A program made the position numbers and the translations under genes. From Paenibacillus chibensis (GTDB taxonomy: Bacteria > Bacillota > Bacilli > Paenibacillales > Paenibacillaceae), in assembly GCF_004001045.1 (NCBI RefSeq), contig NZ_BIMK01000017.1, positions 62,001 through 126,000 on the forward strand: a DNA stretch of 64,000 bases, given 5' to 3'. Under the pieces are notes generated by a model. The model was not told where the DNA came from. It was given only the letters and a program-made list of their open reading frames with translations, and ran no database searches. Within the stretch, counting starts at the first letter, position 1, and each line of letters opens with the position of its first letter. Positions 19,110 through 27,077 of this stretch are shown here, piece by piece.

Positions 19110-19222
19110 GGATGGGCTTGGTGCTTGCTATAAGGTTATGCGAGAAGCGAAGCTGTGGTGTGGACAAGCATTCTCAGGAGTTCAGATTGGCCAGTTGTTA
19201 TTTCTGCTTGAACCCTGTTTCG

Positions 19223-20098
19223 TTACTCGACGGAAATCGCCCCGACCGACGAGGACAGCGTAATCTGCGGTCCGCCTCCGTTGATATCCGTTTTGCCTCT
19301 GGAACCGCCGGAAATGATGCCGAGGTCACTATCCAGCTTCAGCGTGCACGCCAGAGTATCCGCAAGCTTCGCATGGATGCTGCCAACATTGGTTTTAGCA
19401 ATTAAACTGCTGTCTTTTTCCATAGCGCTGATTCCGATCTGGACGCTCCCCGCCTCCGATTTGATGCTGGACTTGCCTGCCAATTGGGCGTCTTCAACCG
19501 CGATTGTGCCTACATTATTATTAACCCGATACGTCCCGTTCAGATGATTCATCGTGATACCGCCTACATCGTTGGCAATATCAAAGCTCTTGATCGCCGC
19601 CGGAATCTGGATCTCATAATCGATCAGGAATTCCGAATATCCGTATTTGGATTCCGCCCATTCCCATAGATCGCGTCCCGGATCCCCTTTCGGATTCGTG
19701 ACGATCTCCAGCTTGCCGTTCTTGGCGACCAGTGACGTCTCCGCATTCTCCACGATGCTGCGGTACGACTTTTCATTCAAAAACCAGATCGTCGTCTTCA
19801 CGGACGCGGTCTGACCTGCCCCCGGCACTATGCTGATGCTCCCTACTTTATGATCGATCCGAAGCGCGGATTCGGAGCCGACTTCACGCTCCGCGGTCCA
19901 TTCGATATGCTGGCCGCCGCTCTTGATGCGGTCTGTAATGCCGTTCACCTTTCCCGCCACCGAATCGCCTGCGGCCTGCGCTACTTCATGCGCGTCCTGC
20001 CTGACCTTCTGTGCGGCATCGTTCACCGTGTCGCAGCCGGCAAGCAGCATGACCGAAAGCATCGCCGCGGCCGCTGCCTTTATGTAAAAATTATGCAT
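19223..20098 (-). CDS. Lipoprotein with DUF4097-like beta-helix domain
   Basis: A 291-residue secreted lipoprotein. A basic/hydrophobic leader ends in LLAGC, a lipobox with Cys at about residue 22, followed by a helical linker (residues 23-60). The rest is strand-turn repeats of the DUF4097 type (SFDIANDVGGITMN, YRVNNNVGTIAVED, SLIAKTNVGSIHAK, ITLSSSVGAISVE), each with an N-V-G-x-I turn. Such proteins are surface located and often linked to envelope-stress regulation; the function is not established. Confidence 0.8.
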   Translation of the reverse strand: MHNFYIKAAAAAMLSVMLLAGCDTVNDAAQKVRQDAHEVAQAAGDSVAGKVNGITDRIKSGGQHIEWTAEREVGSESALRIDHKVGSISIVPGAGQTASVKTTIWFLNEKSYRSIVENAETSLVAKNGKLEIVTNPKGDPGRDLWEWAESKYGYSEFLIDYEIQIPAAIKSFDIANDVGGITMNHLNGTYRVNNNVGTIAVEDAQLAGKSSIKSEAGSVQIGISAMEKDSSLIAKTNVGSIHAKLADTLACTLKLDSDLGIISGGSRGKTDINGGGPQITLSSSVGAISVE

Positions 20099-20227
20099 TC
20101 ATAAACCCTCCATCTATCCCTGGTTATATATGGTATTCATTATAAGGGTTCACATCCTGGAGAACACCTAGCCTGAGACCAGGGGGGTCCTGGACCTTAG
20201 TCGGGGATAGACGGGATCTTAGCCTCC

Positions 20228-20530
20228 CTAGGCTTCCTGTACCGACCGGATATCCTCGAACCGGATCCATTTCCAGTCGTCTTCCTCTCGGAGCTTGATT
20301 TCCTGCAGATATGTATTAATTACCGTCACGAACCCTCTCAGGCGACTTGTGCCTTGCGGGGTATCTACCGTCAGAGTCATTTTCACATGCTTCTCAAGCG
20401 AACGGGAAAGCTTCCGTTCCAGGGCCGGCCAGTTCTCTTGATCCTGAACGGCGGCTGCCGGTCCCGAAGCATTCCATGCCGGTTCTGAAGCCGTCGAAGG
20501 GGATGGATGCGGTTTGTTCAATATAATCAT
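20228..20530 (-). CDS. YolD-like small protein
   Basis: About 100 residues. The C-terminal half (GFVTVINTYLQEIKLREEDDWKWIRFEDI) has the spacing of YolD-like proteins, whose SH3-like fold ends in a W-I-x-x-x-D-I element. The N-terminal half is Pro/Ala-rich and untypical. The start is uncertain: GGGAG overlaps ATG 20530, and a TTG 12 bases downstream is better spaced. Confidence 0.55.
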   Translation of the reverse strand: MIILNKPHPSPSTASEPAWNASGPAAAVQDQENWPALERKLSRSLEKHVKMTLTVDTPQGTSRLRGFVTVINTYLQEIKLREEDDWKWIRFEDIRSVQEA

Positions 20531-20622
20531 CTCCCAATGCATTGTAAGAACAAGTGTTCCTATTATACCCTTAAATCATCCCTGTTGGCAATGTGAAAAA
20601 AGCCCTGAATGAGCACTCCGGC

Positions 20623-21100
20623 TCATTTCCATTCCCCGCCTTGCTGAAGCCTGTCCGCAAAATGCTCTTCCGAGACGACCGGAATGCCCTCACGCTCCAG
20701 CAAAGCCGCGGTTACGCCGCTTCCGGGTATTTTCCGGTTAGCGAACCGTCCGTCGTAGATCATGGCACTGCCGCAGGACGGGCTGTATTCCTTCAATACG
20801 ACCATCGTCGCACCAAGCTCGCGAATCTTCTTCAGAGCCGCGTACGCGCCTTCGATATACATGGCGCTGACATCTCTGCCGGATTTCTCGACGACCCGGG
20901 CCCGTCCGTCAAGCACGTCGGCTCCGGTTCCGCCCTGAATTTCCGCCGGCTCTCTGGGAGTCACGTAGCCTCCCATCAGTTCCGGACATACCGCCACCGC
21001 CTTTTTTTTCCTCCACCAGCCGCTGGATCACATCCTGCAAGGAATGCGTCCCGTTATACCGTACTTTCATTCCTGCCAGGCAGGAACTGACAACGATCAC
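20623..21100 (-). pseudogene. DUF523 family protein, frameshifted in an A8 tract
   Basis: Two adjacent frames together encode one DUF523 protein. The N-terminal piece (VVSSCLAGMKVRYNGTHS, start GTG 21100 after GAGGTGAT) and the C-terminal piece (VCPELMGGYVTPREPAEI... LKEYSPSCGS) join exactly if one A is removed from the eight-A run on the minus strand (21002-21009), giving VEEKKAVAVCPELMGG. The family's cysteines (SSCLAG, CPE, SCG) are all present. As written the gene is broken. Because the lesion is a homopolymer length difference, a sequencing error is a serious alternative to true decay. Confidence 0.85.
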
Positions 21101-21270
21101 ATGTATCACCTCATGAAGCTATTATACAGGATGTTGGACCTCGTAAGCTCGTGAACGACGCCAGATATGATATTTTATTCATAAAAAAAAGCACGGTCCA
21201 TCCGAGGATGAACGGCGCTTTTATGAACGTTGGATGACCTATTCCGCATTGGATCCACATATCTGTTAAC

Positions 21271-21483
21271 TCAACTGCGATCCGGGATCTGCTTCTCGCT
21301 ATCCTTGTCGAAGCCGGGCTCATACACGCTGAAAAAGGAAATGCTCGATGTTTTTACATGATGCGCGTTGAGATCGACCCATTCCTCGCTCTTCAGCCTC
21401 GAGATCACACCAGGAATGTCGTCCGAAATAATATTGAGGGACTCTCCGCCCACAAAATGAATCGTAATGGTGCTGTCGCTCAT
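21271..21483 (-). CDS. Small hypothetical protein (70 aa)
   Basis: ATG 21483 has an excellent ribosome site (CTGGAGGTGG, 5 bases before). The product STITIHFVGGESLNIISD...EEWVDLNAHHVKTSSISFFSVYEPG looks like a small alpha/beta domain with a membrane- or nucleic-acid-neutral surface. Family not recognised. A hairpin with T-run lies further upstream at 21651. Confidence 0.62.
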   Translation of the reverse strand: MSDSTITIHFVGGESLNIISDDIPGVISRLKSEEWVDLNAHHVKTSSISFFSVYEPGFDKDSEKQIPDRS

Positions 21484-21650
21484 CGCTTCCACCTCCAGAA
21501 AATTGGCTTGCTGCATTCATTCCACTCAAAAACATGATGCCGGCCAAACCATCGTGCCTTTGATGTACATCAAGGAAGTATTCCCTATTCCCCTATATCT
21601 TATTTACACGGATAGGAAGCAAGGCAATCTGCGGCTGCTGCGAATCGTAT

Positions 21651-21686
21651 AAAAAGCCGCGGGGAACGCGTTCCCTGCGGCTTTTT
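21651..21686. terminator. Bidirectional terminator
   Basis: AAAAAGCCGC/GCGGCTTTTT flanks with inner GGGAAC/GTTCCC, a near-perfect 16-bp stem. It follows the atpF-like gene (minus strand, stop at 21729). Confidence 0.8.
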
Positions 21687-21728
21687 GTCATTGTGACGAT
21701 CCAATCGAAAAACGGTTATGTAAGGTTC

Positions 21729-22169
21729 TTAATGAACACGCCCGGGAATCAGCTTCTTCACAATCTGATGGGATAGCTCCTCTGTTTCGCCTTGTATGGC
21801 CTCAATCGCTCTGTCCTTCTCTGCTTCGATCTCCACCGAGGCTTCGGCGATATACTGATTTGATTCCTCTCTTGCTTCCTTGATTACCTGCTCCGCCTCC
21901 GCGGCACTTTCTTTGAGCGCATTCCGGATGAGCACGTTTGCCTCCAAAGCAGCTGATCTCAGAACTGCATTGCGCTGCTCCTCCAATTGCTGCATTTCCT
22001 GCCTGAGTTCATTCGCCGATTCCAGACGGGATTGGTTCCGCGACTCCCTCTGTTCCATGACAAGAAACAATGGTCCGAATACGTACTTGCTCAAAACCAA
22101 GTAAAGAATCAAAAATGCCAGGCCGGCAATAATCGCCGATGGAATGGTTGTCGCACTGAACAAATTCAT
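21729..22169 (-). CDS. Orphan F-type ATP synthase subunit b-like protein
   Basis: A 146-residue protein with one N-terminal membrane helix (residues 9-30, AIIAGLAFLILYLVLSKYVF) followed by GPLFLVMEQRESRNQSRLESA and a long charged amphipathic helix, the exact layout of F0 subunit b (helix, KYVWGP-like bend, MEQR, coiled coil). It ends in a short basic/hydrophobic tail. No other ATP synthase gene is near; the genuine atpF normally sits in the atp operon. It may be a paralogue recruited as a membrane-tethered coiled coil. ATG 22169 follows GGAGCGG. The family resemblance is strong; function in ATP synthesis is doubtful. Confidence 0.72.
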   Translation of the reverse strand: MNLFSATTIPSAIIAGLAFLILYLVLSKYVFGPLFLVMEQRESRNQSRLESANELRQEMQQLEEQRNAVLRSAALEANVLIRNALKESAAEAEQVIKEAREESNQYIAEASVEIEAEKDRAIEAIQGETEELSHQIVKKLIPGRVH

Positions 22170-22444
22170 CTTTTCCGCTCCTTTTACAGTTGTGATGGAT
22201 CTCATCCACATCCGAGGTGCTGGACAGGCCATATGATGACGATGGTTTAGAGACTCTTCTACGGTACCATAAATACTTCAAAATTCGGATATTTAAATTC
22301 AAATTTGTAATTTTTGTGAAATACTTGGCGTCCTAGAGGGTCACCCAAAAAATAAAATGATTTACGTTCGCACGATGAGGTGTGACGTACATATACAGGG
22401 TTGGATGTAACATGGCGGCGAGCTCCCAACCCCGCAAATGTTCA

Positions 22445-23662
22445 TCATTGATTATCGCCAAACCAGATATTTTCAGTTCCCGTCCGCGTATCGGTCCAGA
22501 CGGTGACAAGACGGCCTGTTTGAGGGACAATCGCGTTTCCAATATAGTCGCCGATCAGAGGAAGGCCCGTGACGCTGAACGAAGTGGTCGTGATGCGCGT
22601 GTTCACAAACGTCATACCTCCATCCCTGGATGTGGCAAGGTAGACATCGATATTGGGCGGATTGAGACGGTTGGTATAGTAAGAAACGAACACCGCACCA
22701 TCTGTTGGGGAAACCGTGATGGTCGGGAAAAAGCTCTGGGACCCCACCGGACTGCCCGTAATGGGCATCGGAGTTCCCCAATCCACGCCAAAATTCGTGG
22801 AAATAGCAAGGTAAATATCCGAATAACCTTGCCGGAAATCCTGCCACACCGCATAAACATTTCCCCGGGATGTGGGTGCATTGGAAGTGTCCGCAGACAT
22901 GGAGGGATACGTCAGGCATCTGAATTGGTACCCCGGCAGCGGAGAAGGAGGAACGACCACTGAAGAGACCATGGTTTCATTTTGGAATGTAACTCCGCCG
23001 TCAAATGATGTACGAATGTCGAATTCAGAGTTGCCTGGAGGTTGAGTAATCCAGCCCACGATTAGAATGCCGTTCAAGGTAACGGCGATGCCCGGAAACT
23101 CTTCAAGTTCGGTGACGGAAGACAGCAGACTGGGACTCATATAAGTGTTCCCCCCGTCAATGGAGCGATTGAAAAATATCGTATTCCCCGGTATAAACTG
23201 CGTGTTGTAATCATGAGTATAACCTGTATAGATACTTCCGAAATTAGGACTCGATCCGGCCTTATCGGTAACAACCACCACCTGATCGTCATTGACGAAC
23301 TGTCCGTAGCCTTGGTTCACAATCACCGGATTTCCGAAGGAAGATGCATTATCGTTAGATATATAGGATACGATCGAGCCGCTGAGGCCATCCGAATCAA
23401 AGGCGTGGGCCAATACGACGAACGAATTGGGAAAAAGGTAATCGATATGGGGCGCCTCTATGCCGGCAAACCCGGCAGGCAGCGGCAGCAGTGTCGTACT
23501 CCAGGTTGCACCTGCATCAATCGACTTGTACAAACCAATATTCGGCGGTCCTGCGCTGAGATCTACCGCAACCGCCACCATAACCGAAGGGTTGAGCCAA
23601 TTTACCGCGATGGTCGGCTCAAACTGCGAGCTGGAACTGGGCGAGATCTGTATATTGACCAT
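22445..23662 (-). CDS. Asp-box (BNR/sialidase-like) beta-propeller protein
   Basis: A 405-residue protein built of at least six Asp-box turns of the S-x-D-x-G-x-T-W/F type: SIDAGATW, SNDNASSFG, SIDGGNTY, SFDGGVTF, STNFGVDW and SRDGGMTF, spaced about 50-70 residues apart, each followed by a proline- or valine-rich strand. This predicts a six-bladed propeller like sialidases or sortilins. No signal peptide and no recognisable sialidase Arg triad or FRIP motif, so enzymatic activity is unproven. It is transcribed after the paralogous 121-residue protein (43-base gap). Confidence 0.78.
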   Translation of the reverse strand: MVNIQISPSSSSQFEPTIAVNWLNPSVMVAVAVDLSAGPPNIGLYKSIDAGATWSTTLLPLPAGFAGIEAPHIDYLFPNSFVVLAHAFDSDGLSGSIVSYISNDNASSFGNPVIVNQGYGQFVNDDQVVVVTDKAGSSPNFGSIYTGYTHDYNTQFIPGNTIFFNRSIDGGNTYMSPSLLSSVTELEEFPGIAVTLNGILIVGWITQPPGNSEFDIRTSFDGGVTFQNETMVSSVVVPPSPLPGYQFRCLTYPSMSADTSNAPTSRGNVYAVWQDFRQGYSDIYLAISTNFGVDWGTPMPITGSPVGSQSFFPTITVSPTDGAVFVSYYTNRLNPPNIDVYLATSRDGGMTFVNTRITTTSFSVTGLPLIGDYIGNAIVPQTGRLVTVWTDTRTGTENIWFGDNQ

Positions 23663-23705
23663 GGTTACCTCCTATGTTATTCAGAAACCCGCGGTTCCCC
23701 ATGTC

Positions 23706-24071
23706 TTAAGGGTTGAGCTGGGCAATTTGAGTGAGATCTTCCTGCAGCACTTTCTGATGAGGAATGACGTTACCGGACGAATCCGTTCCGAATACATTGA
23801 TGACCGTATCGGTTGGAACGGTGCCCGTTACAAGAAATTGAACCTCGTACGAAGTATTGCCAGCGATGTTGAAACCAAGAATTTGGCTTGTGTTTGCGTT
23901 AATCGTCAGGGAACTGGAATACACCAGCGACTTGCTCACCAAGCTGTTCCACACATAGATATGATAAACAACGTTCGAAGAAAAACTAAGATTATCATTG
24001 CTGATATTGATGACTAGGACTGTCGCGGGATTCGTTCCCGTATTCGTGATGATCCCCGTCGTTTCCGCCAT
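23706..24071 (-). CDS. Conserved hypothetical beta-rich protein (paralogue of 16079-16453)
   Basis: A 121-residue protein without a signal peptide. The TTGIITNTG opening, AGNTSYEVQF centre and EDLTQIAQLNP tail match the protein encoded at 16079-16453 on the other strand. Strand-rich and rich in Asn/Ser/Thr/Val. It is the first gene of a two-gene unit with the Asp-box propeller. Not recognised as a named family; co-occurrence with a propeller and glycosyltransferases suggests a surface or spore-coat component, which is inference only. Confidence 0.7.
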   Translation of the reverse strand: MAETTGIITNTGTNPATVLVINISNDNLSFSSNVVYHIYVWNSLVSKSLVYSSSLTINANTSQILGFNIAGNTSYEVQFLVTGTVPTDTVINVFGTDSSGNVIPHQKVLQEDLTQIAQLNP

Positions 24072-24150
24072 GAAATCACAACCTCTCAAATCGTTTCTAT
24101 CACGATATGAACAGCGGCAGCATGTGGTGTGGACGGTTGCGTTAAAATAA

Positions 24151-24191
24151 AAAAAAGCGCGGTCTCCGATAATCGGAGAACCGCGCTTTTT
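24151..24191. terminator. Native terminator of tRNA-Thr, now stranded left of attL
   Basis: A6 run, stem GCGCGGTCTCCGAT/ATCGGAGAACCGCGC with a small bulge, then T5. On the minus strand it would have been a few bases past the tRNA 3' end before phage integration; it is now 34 kb away from the intact gene. Confidence 0.8.
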
Positions 24192-24193
24192 AT

Positions 24194-24244
24194 AAGGATG
24201 CTGGTGAAGGGAATTGAACCCCCGGCCTACGCATTACGAGTGCG
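24194..24244. repeat. attL (51-bp copy, 3' half of tRNA-Thr)
   Basis: Identical over 51 bases to 58431-58481. It covers the acceptor/T-arm/anticodon-stem half of tRNA-Thr on the minus strand and is a non-functional remnant left by integration. It diverges immediately after the TGCG at 24241-24244. Confidence 0.95.
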
Positions 24245-24261
24245 AAACCATACGGACTCGC

Positions 24262-24379
24262 AAGGTCTTATACTGGTTTAGAAGGTTGTTAGATAAGGCG
24301 TCTTCGCTTATTAAGGTCTTATAAGGTCTTAAGGATATTTCCATACCGTTAGAAGTTTCGTTAGAAGATTTGTTAGAAG
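24262..24379. promoter_or_regulatory. Putative integrase/excisionase arm-binding repeats beside attL
   Basis: Three copies of GTTAGAAG at 24348, 24360 and 24372, exactly 12 bases apart, plus a related TTTAGAAG at 24277. Between them are three copies of AAGGTCTTA at 24262, 24313 and 24323. The same GTTAGAAG octamer occurs twice beside attR (58345, 58356). The arrangement fits arm-type sites of a tyrosine integrase and a separate Xis site. Confidence 0.6.
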
Positions 24380-24505
24380 GTAGCTCTGCCGTTATTACAA
24401 GGCAGGGCTATTTCTTAATCGGAGATAATGAACCTTACCCATTGAATAATTTTACTATAGGAGCGTATAATAAAAACAAACGTTCGTATTTTTGGGGTGG
24501 ACACT

Positions 24506-24916
24506 ATGCGGATAGCAATAACAACAGCGGACGAAATACTGGTCAAGCGATACATACTCTTACCACTAATTTTAACGGCCTACGAAAGAGACTTACATAT
24601 CATCACGGATTCAGGTTTATTTAAATCGCCAGACATATACGCCGAGCTGCTTGAGATCGGACTGAAGGCTGTTACAGAGGATTTGTCGAGTGTACGACTG
24701 GCGTTTACAAAAAGAGGCATCAAGGTATATGAAGAAAACCGTTTTAAAGACGGCATACGAGCAGAGTTTTTGTGCCGAGGTTATCACGGTAAGATGTTTC
24801 TATCTTGGTCTACACTCACGGCTGAGGCAGCTGTGCTGATGCGTAAGTATTTGGGGTTGGATATATCGAGGTTTGAAAAGGTCACAGCCCCGGAACAGTT
24901 CCGTAATAAGTACTAA
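24506..24916 (+). CDS. Hypothetical prophage cargo protein
   Basis: A 136-residue protein without membrane segments, starting at ATG 24506 behind GGGGTGG (a GTG 9 bases earlier is also in frame). The N-terminal half is helical (ADEILVKRYILLPLILTAYERDLHII), followed by a long helix pair and a strand-rich C-terminal part (VRLAFTKRGIKVYEENRFKD, EFLCRGYHGKMFLSWSTL). Not recognised. It lies between attL and the Ltp-like gene, in plus orientation against the late operon: the usual place for genes expressed in the lysogen. Function unknown. Confidence 0.72.
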   Translation: MRIAITTADEILVKRYILLPLILTAYERDLHIITDSGLFKSPDIYAELLEIGLKAVTEDLSSVRLAFTKRGIKVYEENRFKDGIRAEFLCRGYHGKMFLSWSTLTAEAAVLMRKYLGLDISRFEKVTAPEQFRNKY

Positions 24917-24991
24917 TTATTATGGATATATTTTCCTAGTTCTGATAGACTATAATTGATTTTTTTATTAATCTTAGGGGGAAAAACGAAA

Positions 24992-25714
24992 ATGTGGGCT
25001 GCTATTGGTTTAATTAGTACATTGGCTTGGATTGTATTACTTATATTAGGGATTATTGCTTTGTTTAAGAAAAATGGTAAGGCAAAGAAATGGCTGTTTC
25101 CAGCTCTGGCGTGCTTCATTATAATGATCATTGCTGTAATTGCTGATCCTAAACCTCAAACAGATCAGGCCAGCAATAAAAATGATTCTGGTACAAAGGC
25201 AGAAACTGTAGCAGTGAAAACGGAGACCAAAGAATCCAATAAAGTTGACGATAAAGAAAAGGCAGAGCAAGAAGCAAAAGAAGCAGCAGAAAAGAAAGCA
25301 CAGGAAGAACAGAAGGCTAAAGAAGAGGCTGAAGCGAAAGCCAAAGCTGATGCAGAGGCAAAAGCAAAGGCCGAGGCTGCGGCAAAACAAAAGGAAAAAG
25401 AAGATGCAATCCCAAGGGAATATAAATCTGCACTAAAAAAAGCAGAGTCGTATGCGGAAACTATGAATATGTCAAAGGCAGGCATTTACGATCAATTGAC
25501 TTCTGAATATGGAGAGAACTTCCCACGAGAAGCCGCTAAATATGCTATCGATAATATTGTATTCGATTGGAAAGAAAATGCATTGAAAAAGGCGGAATCA
25601 TATGCCGAAACTATGAATATGTCAAATTCAGCCATTTACGAGCAATTGATCTCGGAATACGGTGAAAAGTTTACTAAGGAAGAAGCGAAATACGCGATAG
25701 ATCATTTAAAATAA
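24992..25714 (+). CDS. Ltp-like superinfection-exclusion membrane protein
   Basis: A 240-residue protein with two N-terminal membrane helices (about residues 3-22 and 33-50), a very charged K/E/A coiled-coil region (residues 70-140) and two tandem 48-residue repeats at the C-terminus. Each repeat has the form ALKKAESYAETMNMSxxxIY followed by QLxSEYGExF and AKYAIDxx. These match the repeated helix-turn-helix domain of the Ltp family (host cell surface-exposed lipoprotein), whose founder in a Streptococcus thermophilus prophage blocks DNA injection by related phages. Here membrane helices replace the lipid anchor. ATG 24992 follows AGGGGG. A good terminator follows. Role inferred from the family and position. 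Confidence 0.82.
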   Translation: MWAAIGLISTLAWIVLLILGIIALFKKNGKAKKWLFPALACFIIMIIAVIADPKPQTDQASNKNDSGTKAETVAVKTETKESNKVDDKEKAEQEAKEAAEKKAQEEQKAKEEAEAKAKADAEAKAKAEAAAKQKEKEDAIPREYKSALKKAESYAETMNMSKAGIYDQLTSEYGENFPREAAKYAIDNIVFDWKENALKKAESYAETMNMSNSAIYEQLISEYGEKFTKEEAKYAIDHLK

Positions 25715-25720
25715 CACATA

Positions 25721-25762
25721 AAAAATACCCCACCGACCAATAATGGTTAGTGGGGTATTTTT
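25721..25762. terminator. Bidirectional terminator after Ltp-like gene and lysin
   Basis: Stem AAAATACCCCAC/GTGGGGTATTTT with inner ACCA/TGGT pairing, A-run before and T-run after. It can end both the plus-strand cargo transcript and the minus-strand late transcript. Confidence 0.85.
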
Positions 25763-25888
25763 ACCAATGCTATAGGATTGCACAACGGCGCGTCCGTATA
25801 TGTTGAATTTATTTTACAAAATTATACTACATCTGTAAATACAAAATAAATGTCAGCAGGGTCTTCATATTCTCAATCGCTTGGGAAT

Positions 25889-26776
25889 TTATTTCTTGTT
25901 CAAAGCACGCATTCCCACCGCCAAAGTGCGCCAGCCTTCAGCTGTAAATTCAGGTTGTGCAATCAGGCCATTAAGATCCGCCGATCCGAACTCTAGGACG
26001 AACCATTTTGGGGCCGGAACCAATTTATTGACCTCTTCCACCTTAGCAATACGTTTGTCCAACGCTTCATAATCCTGTTTCGTCACTTCGTCATTGTCCT
26101 TTCCTGTTTGCTTCTTTCCATAACGCGCATACACTTGCTCAACCGTACCGTCAAACTCATTGAGATCCACCGGCCCGGCAATACCTGGGACGCTTCGACC
26201 TCCAGTAGGAAGCATGCCGCCTACACTGCCGTCACTGTACTGCCAGAATTCCCACCGTCTCCATCCTGAAGCATCCACGGGGACCTGGTTACTGTACCGA
26301 GCGATCCAAAGGGGATATTTAGTCAAACCGGAGAAGTTTTTAATAAACTCCGGATAGGTATATAACATGGGAACTCGTCCCGTGTAACGCTGAACCTCTT
26401 CCATAAAGGCTTTAGCAATTGCCGTAATGGCCAGAGCTGTCAGCTTATTTTCATTGCTCTCGTAGTCCAACACAAAAGGCAGATCAAACACATCCACGCC
26501 ACCGGCGGCCACGATTGCCTTGAAAAATGTCTGAGCTGCAGCCCGAGCCATATCCACCGTCGTCACCTTATCGTCAAGATAATGGTAAGCACCAATCAGA
26601 AGCCCCGCAGCCTTAGCGCCTTTGACGTTGGCCAGGAATTGTGGATCCATGCTGTTTTGGGTTGCTTTGATGAAAGCAAACGAGATACCTGACGCGGCAA
26701 CCTTCGCCCAATTGATTACGCCTTGATGATGGGATACGTCGATCCCCTGGGCGTTGCCCTTATTCCGATTTTGCAT
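25889..26776 (-). CDS. GH25 endolysin (lysozyme)
   Basis: A 295-residue phage lysin. The GH25 domain opens with KGNAQGIDVSHHQGVINW (catalytic Asp region), continues with FAFIKATQ, GAYHYLDD and FVLDYESNEN (second acidic group), and ends with WQYSDGSVGG and VDLNEFDG near residue 200. The C-terminal 80 residues, after KQTGKDNDE, form a small separate module, probably for wall binding. ATG 26776 starts the domain directly and overlaps the holin end by 17 bases. It cleaves peptidoglycan glycan strands at lysis. Confidence 0.93.
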   Translation of the reverse strand: MQNRNKGNAQGIDVSHHQGVINWAKVAASGISFAFIKATQNSMDPQFLANVKGAKAAGLLIGAYHYLDDKVTTVDMARAAAQTFFKAIVAAGGVDVFDLPFVLDYESNENKLTALAITAIAKAFMEEVQRYTGRVPMLYTYPEFIKNFSGLTKYPLWIARYSNQVPVDASGWRRWEFWQYSDGSVGGMLPTGGRSVPGIAGPVDLNEFDGTVEQVYARYGKKQTGKDNDEVTKQDYEALDKRIAKVEEVNKLVPAPKWFVLEFGSADLNGLIAQPEFTAEGWRTLAVGMRALNKK

Positions 26777-27041
26777 CGTCGTCAGCTCCGATCCTGGCTT
26801 GCTTAATAAACTGATTCCCATACACAGCAAAAGCCCCGGCAAGAATGCCTTGGATAATCGATTCTGGACTGAATCCCAAAAGCCAGACTGTGAGCAGAAT
26901 AGCGATCAAGGTGACCACATAGATAATGGTCCAGTCAGGCACATGCGGTGTTTTTTTGAGAGTATAACCAATAATCCAGCATGCAGCCACCACGATCATA
27001 AGCCGCGGGTCAATCAATTGCCATATCATGTTCCAATCCAT
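26760..27041 (-). CDS. Phage holin
   Basis: A 93-residue membrane protein with three hydrophobic segments (residues 13-29, 37-56 and 60-80) and a charged C-terminal tail (IKQARIGADDDAKSE). Size, topology and position between an XhlA-like protein and the GH25 lysin identify a holin, which forms the membrane lesion that frees the lysin. Start ATG 27041. Confidence 0.85.
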   Translation of the reverse strand: MDWNMIWQLIDPRLMIVVAACWIIGYTLKKTPHVPDWTIIYVVTLIAILLTVWLLGFSPESIIQGILAGAFAVYGNQFIKQARIGADDDAKSE

Positions 27042-27077
27042 ATTTCATCAACCTTTCTCAATTTATAATCTGCCAGG

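Noticed and set aside
22445..23662. Active secreted sialidase
   Set aside because: Asp-boxes are present, but no signal peptide, FRIP motif or Arg triad was recognised, so only a propeller is claimed.
24497..24505. GTG 24497 as start of the attL cargo gene
   Set aside because: It overlaps the likely ribosome site GGGGTGG; ATG 24506 is better spaced.
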